Part shown: positions 49,293 to 58,563 of the stretch, one piece after another
Numbering within the stretch: position 1 is the stretch's first letter
How the letters are laid out: every line of letters starts with the position of its first letter
Origin: an uncultured Collinsella sp.
GTDB taxonomy: Bacteria > Actinomycetota > Coriobacteriia > Coriobacteriales > Coriobacteriaceae
Length of the DNA: 64,000 nucleotides
Direction: 5' to 3'
Assembly: GCA_902470765.1 (NCBI GenBank)
Contig: CABRHW010000007.1
Span: 30,271 to 94,270, forward strand
Notes under the pieces: model-generated
The model's input: only the letters and a program-made list of their open reading frames with translations
Databases searched by the model: none
Told to the model about the DNA's origin: nothing
Translations under genes and position numbers: made by a program

Positions 49293-51104
49293 ATGAATAC
49301 TTCAATTGACATTTCCCACATCCGCAACTTCTCAATTGTTGCGCACATCGACCATGGCAAGTCCACGATCAGTGACCGTATCCTCCAGCTCACCCATACC
49401 GTTGACGAGCGCGACATGGAGTCGCAGCTGCTCGACACTATGGATATCGAGCGCGAGCGCGGCATCACGATTAAGTCCAATGCCGTTCGCGTGTCCTATG
49501 ACGCCGACGACGGCGAGACGTATCAGTTTAACCTCATCGATACGCCGGGCCACGTGGACTTTACCTACGAGGTCTCGCGTTCGCTGGCCGCTTGTGAGGG
49601 CGCGGTGCTCGTCGTCGACGCCACTCAGGGTGTCGAGGCGCAGACCGTCTCCAACGCGACGCTCGCCATGAACGCCAATCTGGACATTGTGCCCGCCATC
49701 AACAAGATCGACCTGCCCTCGGCCCATCCCGACGAGGTTAAGACCGAGATCGAGGACGACCTGGCGATTCCCGCCGATGATGCCGTGTGCGTCTCGGGCA
49801 AGACCGGCGAGGGCATTCACGATCTGCTGGAGTCCATCGTCTTTTTGATTTCGCCGCCTAAGGGCGATGCAAACGCTCCGCTCAAAGCGCTCATTTTGGA
49901 TTCGTACTTTGACGAGTATCGCGGTGTGGTGGCTACGGTGCGCGTCTTCGATGGTTCCATCAAAAAGGGCGATACCCTGCTTATGATGCAGGCAAAGGGC
50001 GACTTCTTGGTCGACGGCGTGGGCGTCAAGCGCCCTGCCGAGACGCCGGTCGATGCTCTGACCGTCGGCGAGGTCGGATATGTGGTCACGGGTCTGAAGG
50101 ACCCCGAGGCTGTGCGCGTGGGCGATACCCTTACGTGGGCTTCGAACCCCTGCCCCGAGCCGCTTCCGGGCTACCGCGAGGCCAAGCCCATGGTCTACAC
50201 GGGCCTGTTCCCCATCGACAACAAGGACTACGAGAACCTGCGCGACGCGCTCGATAAGCTGCACGTCAACGATCCGTCGTTGGTGTGGGAGCCCGAGACC
50301 TCGGTGGCGCTCGGCTTTGGCTTCCGTGTGGGCTTCCTGGGCCTGCTGCACATGGAGGTCGTTAAGGAGCGTCTCGAGCGTGAGTTCAACCTGGACCTCA
50401 TTGCCACGAGTCCCTCGGTCGACTATCACGTCTACAAGACCGACGGCGAAATGATCGATGTCCGCAGCCCGCAGGACCTTCCCGAGGCCACTCGCATCGA
50501 GCGTACCGAAGAGCCCTACCTCAAGGCAAAGATCATCTGCCCGCCCGAGTATACGGGTGCCGTCATGCAGCTCGCTATCGAGCACCGTGGCGTCACGACC
50601 GATATGATCCACCTGACGAGCAAATCGGTCGAGATGCGCTTTGATATGCCGCTCGCCGAGCTCATCTTGGACTTCTTTGATCAGCTCAAGAGCCGCACCA
50701 AGGGTTACGCCTCGCTCGACTACGAGTTCAACGAATATCGCCCCTCCGAGCTCGTCAAGCTCGACATCCTGCTTTCGGGCGACGAGGTGGACGCGCTGTC
50801 GTTTATCGTCCATAAGGACAAGGCATATGGCCTGGCCCGTGGCCTGTGCGACAAGCTTAAGGAGATCATCCCGCGTCAGCTGTTCGAGGTGCCCATCCAG
50901 GGTGCTATCGGCAACAAGATCATCGCCCGTTCCACCGTCAAGGCGCGTCGCAAGGACGTTCTTGCCAAGTGCTACGGCGGCGATATCTCGCGTAAGCGCA
51001 AGCTGCTCGAGAAGCAGAAAGAGGGCAAGAAGCGCATGAAGGCCATCGGCTCGGTCGAGGTCCCGCAGGAGGCGTTTATGGCGATCCTCAAGGTGGACGA
51101 GTAG
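49293..51104 (+). CDS. lepA: elongation factor 4 (LepA)
   Basis: Translational GTPase that back-translocates or rescues stalled ribosomes and affects 30S biogenesis. G1 IVAHIDHGKSTISDRIL, G2 region RERGITIKSNAV, G3 DTPGHVDF and G4 NKIDLPSA are visible. LLHMEVVKERLEREFNLDLI and the LepA-specific C-terminal domain (ARKDVLAKCYGGDISRKRKLLEKQKEGKKRMK, partly) follow. 603 residues, full length. ATG 49293 matches the conserved N-terminus I-RNFSIVAHID. Confidence 0.98.
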   Translation: MNTSIDISHIRNFSIVAHIDHGKSTISDRILQLTHTVDERDMESQLLDTMDIERERGITIKSNAVRVSYDADDGETYQFNLIDTPGHVDFTYEVSRSLAACEGAVLVVDATQGVEAQTVSNATLAMNANLDIVPAINKIDLPSAHPDEVKTEIEDDLAIPADDAVCVSGKTGEGIHDLLESIVFLISPPKGDANAPLKALILDSYFDEYRGVVATVRVFDGSIKKGDTLLMMQAKGDFLVDGVGVKRPAETPVDALTVGEVGYVVTGLKDPEAVRVGDTLTWASNPCPEPLPGYREAKPMVYTGLFPIDNKDYENLRDALDKLHVNDPSLVWEPETSVALGFGFRVGFLGLLHMEVVKERLEREFNLDLIATSPSVDYHVYKTDGEMIDVRSPQDLPEATRIERTEEPYLKAKIICPPEYTGAVMQLAIEHRGVTTDMIHLTSKSVEMRFDMPLAELILDFFDQLKSRTKGYASLDYEFNEYRPSELVKLDILLSGDEVDALSFIVHKDKAYGLARGLCDKLKEIIPRQLFEVPIQGAIGNKIIARSTVKARRKDVLAKCYGGDISRKRKLLEKQKEGKKRMKAIGSVEVPQEAFMAILKVDE

Positions 51105-51108
51105 GTTC

Positions 51109-52152
51109 ATGGCGCTTTCTGAATACAGCAAGCGGCTGCTGGGTGCCTATGCCGAGCAGCCGTTCCTTATGGCTCCCATGGCGGGCGTTACCGACCCAGC
51201 CTATCGCATCATGTGCCGCCGCCGCGGTGCCAACCTTGCCTACAGCGAGATGGTGAGCGTGGCAGGCCTTGCCTATGCCAGCAACAAAACGTGGCGCCTG
51301 GTGTTGCCGGCCGACGAGGAACAGCAGATTTGCGTGCAGCTCTTTGGCTCCAAGCCCGATCAGTTTGCGAGCGCCGTCGCCGCCGTCGAGGAGCGCGTTG
51401 GCGATCGCCTGTCGCTCATCGACATCAATATGGCATGCCCCGCCCGCAAGGTCGTTACCAAGGGCGAGGGTTCGGCGCTCATGCGCACGCCCGACCTGGC
51501 GGAGAAGATTGTCGAGGCCACGGTGGGCGCGGCGCATGTGCCCGTGACCGTCAAGATCCGCAAGGGCTTTTATGCCGAGGACCGTAATGCCGCGACGTTT
51601 GCCCAGATGCTTGAGGGCGCAGGGGCTGCCGCAGTCGCCGTGCATGGTCGTTGCGCCACGCAGCTCTACACAGGCCAGGCTGATTGGTCGGTCGTCGATG
51701 AGGTTGCCGACGCTGTCGAGATTCCCGTGATTGGTTCGGGCGATGTGTTCTCGGCCGAGGACGCTGCTGAGCATCTGCACGGCTCGGGTGCCAGCGCGGT
51801 GTTTATCGCGCGCGGCATCTACGGCAATCCGTGGGTGTTCGGCGATGCCCGAGCCCTTGCACTCGATGGCACGCCGGTTCCTTCTCGCTCCTCGGTCGAG
51901 CGCCTGGAGGCTCTGCGCGAGCACCTGACGTTGACGCACGAGCTTCTGCCGCTCATGTCGCGTGCCCGCACGTACGCAAGTTGGTACTTAAAGGGCATGC
52001 CTCATGCCGCCGCCTGGCGCGCTCAGGTGGTGCGTTGCTCTACGTACGAGGAGTTCATGTCGCTGGTCGATGATATCGAGCGCGATGTGGTGGCCTGCGA
52101 GGCAGCGCTTGCCGCCGGTGAGTCGGTGCCCGCTCATCCGCTGGAGGCTTAA
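51109..52152 (+). CDS. dusB: tRNA-dihydrouridine synthase
   Basis: FMN enzyme reducing uridine to dihydrouridine in tRNA D-loops. LMAPMAGVTDPAYRIMCRR is the N-terminal FMN motif. The catalytic cysteine is in NMACPARKVVTKGEGSALM. VTVKIRKGF, AVAVHGRCATQLYTGQADW and VIGSGDVFSAEDA are typical. 347 residues. Starts 4 bases after lepA. DusB is the most likely subtype for a single Gram-positive-type Dus, but the subtype is inferred. Confidence 0.93.
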   Translation: MALSEYSKRLLGAYAEQPFLMAPMAGVTDPAYRIMCRRRGANLAYSEMVSVAGLAYASNKTWRLVLPADEEQQICVQLFGSKPDQFASAVAAVEERVGDRLSLIDINMACPARKVVTKGEGSALMRTPDLAEKIVEATVGAAHVPVTVKIRKGFYAEDRNAATFAQMLEGAGAAAVAVHGRCATQLYTGQADWSVVDEVADAVEIPVIGSGDVFSAEDAAEHLHGSGASAVFIARGIYGNPWVFGDARALALDGTPVPSRSSVERLEALREHLTLTHELLPLMSRARTYASWYLKGMPHAAAWRAQVVRCSTYEEFMSLVDDIERDVVACEAALAAGESVPAHPLEA

Positions 52153-52154
52153 GG

Positions 52155-53387
52155 GTGGCCGTTACCGCGCTGTACGTGCACGTGCCGTTTTGCGCTCAAA
52201 AATGCCGCTATTGCGACTTTGACTCGCGTAGCTTTGCTCTGTGTGATTTGGATGCTGCGCTCGATTCCTATTTTGAGCAGCTGTATGCGCGCCTCGATTC
52301 CTTTGGCGACGCCGGGGCGCTTGCGCAGGTCCGCACGGTCTATATTGGCGGCGGCACGCCGTCACTGGCTGGGGAGCGCCTGGTGAAACTTGCCCGTCGT
52401 ATCTCCATGTGGTGCAAGCCCGTTGAATTTACTTGCGAAGCCAATCCTGAGTCGCTGACCGCCGAGCTCGCCACCGCGCTTGCTGAGGCGGGTGTCACGC
52501 GCATCTCTCTGGGCGTGCAAACCCTCGACAATACCGAGCTGGCTGCTATTGGCCGCATTCACGATGCTAATCGGGCACTTGCGGCTATCGCGACGGTGAA
52601 GGACGCTGGCCTCGATGTGTCGTGCGACCTGATGTGCGGCCTTCCCGGGCAGACGGCCGCAAGCTGGCGGAGCACGCTCGATGGCGTGTTGGCGGCGGCG
52701 CCTCATCATGTGTCGGTCTACCCGCTCACGCTCGAGGAGGGCACGCCACTCTATCGCATGGCGTGCCGTGACGAGTCGCTCGAGCCCGACGAGGATTTTC
52801 AGGCTTCGTGCATGGACGCGGCGCGTGAGCGCCTGGGTGCGGCCGGCTATCGTCCGTATGAGGTGGCAAGCTATGCGCTCGACGGCCATGAGTGCGCCCA
52901 TAACATTGCCTACTGGACCGGACAGGGCTACCTGGGCCTGGGTCGTTCTGCCGCGGGCATGCTCGACGACGAGGATTTCGACCGTCTTACAGGTTTGTTC
53001 CCCGGCGTGTCTTCTCGAGGCGATGCGTACCGCGTGCGTCTGGTGCAACGTGACGATGACGCGACGGCGTTCGAGGCCGAATATCTGTCGCAGCGCGAGG
53101 CTGTCGCCGAAGACTTGATGCTCGCTTGTCGCATGACGCGCGGTGTTGCGTCCGACCTGTTGGCTCGTGCAGCTTGCGTCATCCCAACGGGCGAGCTGGC
53201 AGCTGCCTGCGATCGCGCGCTCGAATTGGGTCTTGCCACTTGGGTGCCCGAGACGCTCTGGGGTCATGAGGGACCCTTCACTACGGCAGATGTCGTCGCG
53301 GGCCATGTTCGAGCTCGTCTGGCGCCGACCCATCTGGGCTGGCTCGATGGAAATGTTCTGTTCGAGCTGTTTTGGGATCTAGCTTAG
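52155..53387 (+). CDS. hemW: HemW-like radical SAM haem chaperone
   Basis: Radical SAM protein formerly annotated as oxygen-independent coproporphyrinogen oxidase; HemW binds and delivers haem. The cluster motif CxxxCxxC is in VPFCAQKCRYCDF near residue 10. TVYIGGGTPSLAGERL, RISLGVQTLDNTELAAIGR and GLPGQTAASWRSTL are family motifs. C-terminal HemN-C-like domain present. 410 residues. GTG 52155 is 2 bases after dusB. The lepA-hemW order is conserved in Firmicutes, where hrcA-grpE-dnaK would follow. Confidence 0.93.
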   Translation: MAVTALYVHVPFCAQKCRYCDFDSRSFALCDLDAALDSYFEQLYARLDSFGDAGALAQVRTVYIGGGTPSLAGERLVKLARRISMWCKPVEFTCEANPESLTAELATALAEAGVTRISLGVQTLDNTELAAIGRIHDANRALAAIATVKDAGLDVSCDLMCGLPGQTAASWRSTLDGVLAAAPHHVSVYPLTLEEGTPLYRMACRDESLEPDEDFQASCMDAARERLGAAGYRPYEVASYALDGHECAHNIAYWTGQGYLGLGRSAAGMLDDEDFDRLTGLFPGVSSRGDAYRVRLVQRDDDATAFEAEYLSQREAVAEDLMLACRMTRGVASDLLARAACVIPTGELAAACDRALELGLATWVPETLWGHEGPFTTADVVAGHVRARLAPTHLGWLDGNVLFELFWDLA

Positions 53388-53397
53388 GCCGCTCGGG

Positions 53398-53403
53398 TAG
53401 AAT
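53398..53403 (+). promoter_or_regulatory. candidate -10 box of the dnaJ-like gene
   Basis: TAGAAT in the context GCTCGGGTAGAAT, resembling the lepA -10 region. No CIRCE or HAIR heat-shock operator is visible in the 59 bases between hemW and the gene. Confidence 0.4.
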
Positions 53404-53445
53404 CACCGGAATATATACGCTGCTGTGAGCAGGAGGTTGCCGCGC

Positions 53446-54549
53446 ATGGCGACGATGAACGAAAAAGATTACTACGAGATTCTGGGTGTCTCCAAGGACG
53501 CCACCTCGCGTGATATTCAAAAGGCCTTCCAGCAAAAGGCCCGTAAGCTCCATCCGGACGTCAATAAAGAGCCGGATGCCGAGGAAAAGTTTAAAGAGGT
53601 TTCCGAGGCCTACGCCGTGCTTTCGGATGAGCAAAAACGTGCGCGCTACGACGCCATGCGTTCTGGCAATCCCTTTGCCGGTGCTCCTACGGCTTCGCCC
53701 TATGGTGGCGGCTACGCCGGCAGCACGGGCTATGGCAATCCCTTTGAGGGCGGCTTTCCCTTTGGTGGCGCCTGGGGCCAGCAGCGTCGCGGCCAGGCTG
53801 CCTACAATCCCGAGAACGGCGCCAACGTGGTCGTCGATATCAAACTCGACGCCAAGGAGGCCAAGGGCGGTGCCCGCAAGACCGTCCGCTACACGCGCTT
53901 CGATACTTGTAGCAACTGCGGCGGCTCGGGCTCCGTTTCGTCTGAGCATGCCCATACCTGCCCGAGCTGCGGTGGCCGCGGCCACATCGACGTCGACCTG
54001 TCCTTCCTGTTTGGTGCGGGCACGTTCCAATCGGTCTGCCCCGAGTGCGGCGGTTCCGGTAAGGTCGTGGCCGACCCCTGCCCCGATTGCGGTGGCAGCG
54101 GGCGAACCCGTGTGACCTCCGAGCAGACGATTGAGTTTCCTGCCGGCACGCACGATGGCGACGAGGTCCGCATTAGCGGCATGGGCCATGCTGGCACTAA
54201 CGGTGCCGCGGGTGGCGACCTGGTCGGCCGCGCCCATGTTGAGGCCGAGCGCTTGGAAGGCAAAGCTCGTACTGGCTTTTACCTGATGGGCATTGTGGCG
54301 CCGTTTTTGGTGCTGTCGGCCATCTCGGGCGTGTTCTCGGCCTTTGCCGTGATGTGCTTTATTCCATTTACCATGGGCCTGTTCATGGTGCTTTCGGACG
54401 GTGTGCTTCATCGCAGCCTGCTGTGGTGGAAACGCGGTGCGATGCAGTTTGCCAACGGTTTTGCCAACGGCTTCATGTTCGCGCTCGTGTCGGTTTGGTT
54501 CGCGAGCTGCTCGCAACGGGCCATGCTTTCGCCGTATCAAATGCAATAA
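53446..54549 (+). CDS. DnaJ-type protein with C-terminal membrane segments
   Basis: A J-domain protein of unusual build. The J-domain (residues about 8-70) has the HPD motif at 36-38. A Gly/Phe-rich linker contains GNPFEGGFPFGG. A complete zinc-finger domain (about 155-220) has four CxxCxGxG units: CSNCGGSG, CPSCGGRG, CPECGGSG, CPDCGGSG. After a short piece of the C-terminal substrate domain, up to about residue 270, canonical DnaJ sequence stops. It is replaced by two to three hydrophobic segments (FYLMGIVAPFLVLSAISGVF, FAVMCFIPFTMGLFMVL, GFMFALVSVWFASC). This predicts a membrane-anchored co-chaperone facing the cytoplasm. A canonical dnaJ follows. ATG 53446 after AGGAGG. Confidence 0.85.
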   Translation: MATMNEKDYYEILGVSKDATSRDIQKAFQQKARKLHPDVNKEPDAEEKFKEVSEAYAVLSDEQKRARYDAMRSGNPFAGAPTASPYGGGYAGSTGYGNPFEGGFPFGGAWGQQRRGQAAYNPENGANVVVDIKLDAKEAKGGARKTVRYTRFDTCSNCGGSGSVSSEHAHTCPSCGGRGHIDVDLSFLFGAGTFQSVCPECGGSGKVVADPCPDCGGSGRTRVTSEQTIEFPAGTHDGDEVRISGMGHAGTNGAAGGDLVGRAHVEAERLEGKARTGFYLMGIVAPFLVLSAISGVFSAFAVMCFIPFTMGLFMVLSDGVLHRSLLWWKRGAMQFANGFANGFMFALVSVWFASCSQRAMLSPYQMQ

Positions 54550-54630
54550 CATCAAACCCTCTGTTTGCGGTCGGCCCAGCTTGGGTATAGGACGCACTGT
54601 GACAATAATGAAAGTCGGAAGGATTCGGTC

Positions 54631-55779
54631 GTGTCGGAAAATAGGGATTACTACGAGGTGCTTGGCGTCGACAGGGATGCCGACGCGCGGACGATTAAGC
54701 GTGCGTTTTTAAAGAAGGCCCGTACCGTACATCCGGATGTTTCGGACGACCCCGAGGCCGAGGCCAAGTTCAAGGAGCTCAACGAGGCCTATTCCGTTCT
54801 TTCCGATGAGCAGAAGCGTGCTAACTACGACCGTTACGGCACTGCCGACGGCCCTGGTGGTTCGGGCTATGTCGACATCAACGATATCTTTGGTGGCATG
54901 GGCATGGACGACTTGTTCTCGTCGTTCTTTGGCGGTGGCGCCGGCGGTGGCGCCCGCGGCCGTCGTGAGCGTCGTCGCGGACGTGACATGGCCATCTCGC
55001 TTTCGGTGACGCTCGAGGAGGCGGCGCTCGGCTGCAAAAAGACGATCAGCTATGACCGCCTTGCCCCCTGCGAGGATTGCAACGGCACCGGTAGGGCCGA
55101 GGGTGCACAGGAAAAGCAGTGCAGCCGCTGCCACGGTACGGGCTACGTCACGACGGTCCAGCGATCGTTTTTGGGCCAGGTTCAGTCTTCCTCGCCTTGC
55201 CCCGACTGCCACGGCGAGGGCACGGTCATCGACCATCCCTGCGAGACCTGCGACGGTCAGGGCCGCACGCCTTCGCACGAAAAGATCGACATCGATATTC
55301 CCGCCGGCGTTTCGACCGGTCGCCAGCTGCGTGTGAGCGGCTTTGGCGAGGCCGGCCTTCGCGGCGAGCCTTCGGGCGACCTGATTGTCAACGTGCGCGT
55401 CGCCGACCATGAGCGCTTTAAGCGCAACGGTGACGACCTGTACCTGGTGAGCGATATCTCGATTGCGCAGGCTGCGCTCGGCTGCGAGATCGAGGTCGAG
55501 GGCATTATGCCCGACGAGGTCGTTAAGGTGACGGTTCCCGCCGGCGCCCAGTACGGCGACACCGTGAGCGTCAATAATTACGGCATGCCGCGCATTGGCG
55601 GTGGCGGTTCGCGTGGCCGCCTGATCGTGCAACTGCGCGTGGTCGTTCCCACCAATCTTTCCAATAAGCAACGCGAGCTGCTCCGTGCTTTTGCCGATGA
55701 GATGGGCGATGACGTCGCTTCCGGTAAGAAGTCGGTGACCGACCGTATCAAGAGTGCCCTCGACGATATCCTCGATTAA
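54631..55779 (+). CDS. dnaJ: chaperone protein DnaJ
   Basis: Type I J-protein co-chaperone of DnaK. J-domain with HPD (VHPDVSDDPEAEAKFKELNE), G-rich linker (GGMGMDDLFSSFFGGGAGGG), zinc finger with CEDCNGTG, CSRCHGTG, CPDCHGEG and CETCDGQG, and a complete C-terminal substrate-binding domain (IDIPAGVSTGRQLRVSGFGE). 382 residues. GTG 54631 follows GGAAGGA at 7 bases. dnaK, grpE and hrcA are absent from the neighbourhood. mtaB follows after 9 bases. Confidence 0.96.
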   Translation: MSENRDYYEVLGVDRDADARTIKRAFLKKARTVHPDVSDDPEAEAKFKELNEAYSVLSDEQKRANYDRYGTADGPGGSGYVDINDIFGGMGMDDLFSSFFGGGAGGGARGRRERRRGRDMAISLSVTLEEAALGCKKTISYDRLAPCEDCNGTGRAEGAQEKQCSRCHGTGYVTTVQRSFLGQVQSSSPCPDCHGEGTVIDHPCETCDGQGRTPSHEKIDIDIPAGVSTGRQLRVSGFGEAGLRGEPSGDLIVNVRVADHERFKRNGDDLYLVSDISIAQAALGCEIEVEGIMPDEVVKVTVPAGAQYGDTVSVNNYGMPRIGGGGSRGRLIVQLRVVVPTNLSNKQRELLRAFADEMGDDVASGKKSVTDRIKSALDDILD

Positions 55780-55788
55780 GGAGCCCGC

Positions 55789-57081
55789 GTGCTCGCACCC
55801 CATATTTCCGTCATCAACCTCGGCTGCCGTGTCAACCGGGTTGAGTCTGACCGTATCACTGCTGATCTTATGCGCCTGGGCTTTGCTATGGTGGAGCCCC
55901 ACGATGCCGATCTGATCGTCATTAACACCTGTGCCGTTACGGGCGAGGCCGAGGCCAAGACCCGTAAGGCCGTCCGTCATGCGCTGGCCCATCCAAACGA
56001 GCCCTATGTGGTCGTGACCGGATGCGTGGTCAATTTGCATCCCGAGGAGCTGTTGGAGCTTTCGGATCGCGTGATTGCCGAGCCGTCTAAGATCGCTGTC
56101 GCCGAACGTGTCTGCGAGGTGCTGGGCGTTGAGTCCGATAGCGTTCCCGCCTGCAGCGATGGTGACGTGGTCGATGCGCTTGGTCGCTCTCGCCTGGGCG
56201 TGAAGATCCAGGACGGCTGCAACCATCGCTGCACCTATTGCATTGTGTGGAAGGCGCGCGGCCCCGAGCGCTCCGTGCCCGTCGAGTCCGTGCTTGAGCA
56301 AGTTCGCGAGGCCCAGGAGGCCGGCGTGCCCGAGGTGGTGCTGACCGGTGTGAACCTGGGTGCCTACGATGGCAAGAGCGCGACCGACGAGCATGTCGAA
56401 ATCGATGAGCTGCTCGAGGCCATCATGGAGCGCACGACTATTGCGCATGTGCGCATTTCCTCGGTCGAGCCCATGGATATCTCTGAGCGCCTGCTTAAGG
56501 TTATGGCGCGCTATCCGCAGCGTATCGCCCCGTTTTTGCACCTGCCCGTGCAGTCCGGCTGTACGGCGACCCTGCATCGCATGGGTCGTCCCTATAGTGC
56601 GGAGGCCTTTGAGGACACGGTGCGTATGATTCGCGCCAACTTGCCCCAGGCGTCTCTTTCGTGCGATGTCATCGTCGGTTTTCCTGGTGAGACGGACGAG
56701 GAGTTCGAGGAGTCGCTGGCGCTGTGCCGCCGTGTGGGTTTCTCGCGTATGCACGTGTTCCGCTACAGCAAGCGTCCCGGTACCCTTGCTGCCGACATGC
56801 CCGACCAGGTGCCGCCCGAGGTTATGGCCGAGCGCAGCCGTCGTATGCGAGACACGGCGCAGGAGCTCGCTATTGCCGATGCTCGTCGTCGCGTGGGCAC
56901 TGTCGAGCGTGCCGTGCTCGAGTATGGTGACAACCTGACGCTCGGTTCGTTCCATCATGCCCGTCTTGACGATACCTGTGGACTTACAGCCCCGTGTCTG
57001 CTCGATGTTGCTATCATCGGAGTCGATGATTCCGGCTTGGTCCATGCGCGCAGGGAGGTCCATGGAAGCCTCGAAGATTAG
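55789..57081 (+). CDS. mtaB: tRNA ms2t6A37 methylthiotransferase MtaB
   Basis: Radical SAM enzyme adding a methylthio group to t6A37 in tRNA(Lys)-type anticodon loops. The N-terminal UPF0004 domain has three cluster cysteines (NLGCRVN, NTCAVTGEAEAKTRKAVR, VTGCVV). The radical SAM motif is DGCNHRCTYCIV. IAPFLHLPVQSG and DVIVGFPGETDEEFEES follow. A C-terminal TRAM-like region is short. MtaB rather than MiaB is favoured by TCAVTGEAEAK and the dnaJ context (Bacillus yqeV). 430 residues. Confidence 0.93.
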   Translation: MLAPHISVINLGCRVNRVESDRITADLMRLGFAMVEPHDADLIVINTCAVTGEAEAKTRKAVRHALAHPNEPYVVVTGCVVNLHPEELLELSDRVIAEPSKIAVAERVCEVLGVESDSVPACSDGDVVDALGRSRLGVKIQDGCNHRCTYCIVWKARGPERSVPVESVLEQVREAQEAGVPEVVLTGVNLGAYDGKSATDEHVEIDELLEAIMERTTIAHVRISSVEPMDISERLLKVMARYPQRIAPFLHLPVQSGCTATLHRMGRPYSAEAFEDTVRMIRANLPQASLSCDVIVGFPGETDEEFEESLALCRRVGFSRMHVFRYSKRPGTLAADMPDQVPPEVMAERSRRMRDTAQELAIADARRRVGTVERAVLEYGDNLTLGSFHHARLDDTCGLTAPCLLDVAIIGVDDSGLVHARREVHGSLED

Positions 57082-58048
57082 ACTTACCGTTCCCGAGGGA
57101 ATTGATCCCTCGCGCGTTTTGGGCGCCGGCGACGGCGTCCTTCGTGCGCTCGAGAGTTTGGTTCGCGCTCACGTGGTCGCCCGTGGCGATAGCATCGCCG
57201 TGAGCGGTGACCCGGACGAGGTCGAACTCGTGGCGCGTTTTTTCGAACATGCTTTCCGCGAGGCGGCCGCCGGGCGCACGCTGTCTGCCGACGATGTCTC
57301 TCGCTGCCTGGCCGTCTTGCGCGACGGTGAGCACGAGGCTACGTCGCTTCGCGATGACGTGCTGCTTTCGTATCGCGGCCGCGTCATTCGCCCCAAGACG
57401 CTCGGGCAAAAGCGCTATGTGGATGCCATCCGCTCGCATACCATCACGTTTGGCCTGGGTCCAGCCGGTACCGGTAAGACTTATCTGGCCATGGCGCTCG
57501 CCGTTGCCGCGCTCAAGCGCCACGAGGTGGGCCGTCTGATCTTGTCGCGTCCGGTTGTCGAGGCGGGGGAGAACCTGGGCTTTTTGCCCGGCACCCTCGA
57601 GGAAAAGATTGATCCGTACATGCGTCCGCTCTACGACGCCCTTTTTGACATGATGGATCGCGAGCGAACCGATGAGCTTATGGAGCGCGGTGTGATCGAG
57701 ATCGCCCCGCTTGCCTATATGCGCGGTCGTACGCTGAGCGATGCCTTCGTGGTGCTCGACGAGGCGCAAAATACCACGCCCGAGCAGATGAAGATGTTCC
57801 TGACACGCCTTGGATTTAACTCCAAGTTCGTGATTACCGGCGACCTCAGCCAGCGCGACCTGGTGGGTCGTCGTGGTGGCTTGGCGGATGTCGAGAAGAT
57901 TTTGGGCCGTGTCGACGATGTGGCGTTTGCACACCTGGAGCGCGCCGATGTGGTGCGCCATGCCCTGGTGGGTCGTATCGTCGAGGCATACGATGCTTAT
58001 GATAACGTGCGTGAGCAGCGCTCGCGCGACCGAAAGGAGTCCCGTTGA
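57062..58048 (+). CDS. phoH: PhoH-like ATPase
   Basis: PhoH family P-loop ATPase, proposed to act in rRNA or RNA metabolism with YbeY. Walker A is GPAGTGKTYLAMALAVAALK near residue 140 and Walker B is FVVLDEAQNTTPEQMKMFLT. SRPVVEAGENLGFLPG and ITGDLSQRDL are diagnostic. About 110 residues precede the ATPase core (a KH-like N-domain in the family). ATG 57062 lies 20 bases inside mtaB. The stop overlaps the ybeY start. Confidence 0.95.
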   Translation: MEASKIRLTVPEGIDPSRVLGAGDGVLRALESLVRAHVVARGDSIAVSGDPDEVELVARFFEHAFREAAAGRTLSADDVSRCLAVLRDGEHEATSLRDDVLLSYRGRVIRPKTLGQKRYVDAIRSHTITFGLGPAGTGKTYLAMALAVAALKRHEVGRLILSRPVVEAGENLGFLPGTLEEKIDPYMRPLYDALFDMMDRERTDELMERGVIEIAPLAYMRGRTLSDAFVVLDEAQNTTPEQMKMFLTRLGFNSKFVITGDLSQRDLVGRRGGLADVEKILGRVDDVAFAHLERADVVRHALVGRIVEAYDAYDNVREQRSRDRKESR

Positions 58049-58554
58049 GTGTATTGATCAGCAACGATGCCGAGCTCGATACGCTGCTCGACGCGCAGGA
58101 GGTGGAGCACATCTGCGAGGTTGTGCTTGCCGCCGAGGGCGTTGAACGTGAAGTCGAGATTTCCCTTTCGTATGTCGACGAGGACGAGATGCACGAGCTC
58201 AACCACGAGTGGCGTGGCATCGACCGCACCACCGATGTGCTCTCGTTTGAATGCGACTCGGCCTTTGACGAGGATATTCCCGCCGACGAGACGCTCGAGC
58301 TCGGCGATATCATCTTGGCCCCGCAGGTCATTGCCCGTCAGGCCCCCGGCTTTGGCAATAGCCCTGCCGACGAGTGCCGCCTGATGCTCGTACACGGCAT
58401 GCTGCACCTGCTGGGGTATGACCATATCGAGGACGACGAGGCCGAGGTCATGGAGGCTCGCGAGGACGCTATCCTGCGCGATTTGGCGCTCGAGCGCGGC
58501 GAGGATCCTAAACTGGTCCACGTCGGCCCCATCACCAATCATGCCCACGACTAG
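58045..58554 (+). CDS. ybeY: endoribonuclease YbeY
   Basis: Metal-dependent RNase for 16S rRNA 3' maturation and 70S quality control. The zinc motif HGMLHLLGYDH is near residue 115, followed by EVMEAREDAIL. NHEWRGIDRTTDVLSFE is the other conserved block. TTG 58045 overlaps the phoH stop (TTGA) with AAAGGAG just upstream; GTG 58048 is out of frame, so TTG is favoured. 169 residues. phoH-ybeY-dgkA-era is a standard cluster. Confidence 0.95.
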   Translation: MSVLISNDAELDTLLDAQEVEHICEVVLAAEGVEREVEISLSYVDEDEMHELNHEWRGIDRTTDVLSFECDSAFDEDIPADETLELGDIILAPQVIARQAPGFGNSPADECRLMLVHGMLHLLGYDHIEDDEAEVMEAREDAILRDLALERGEDPKLVHVGPITNHAHD

Positions 58555-58563
58555 GAGCCGTTT

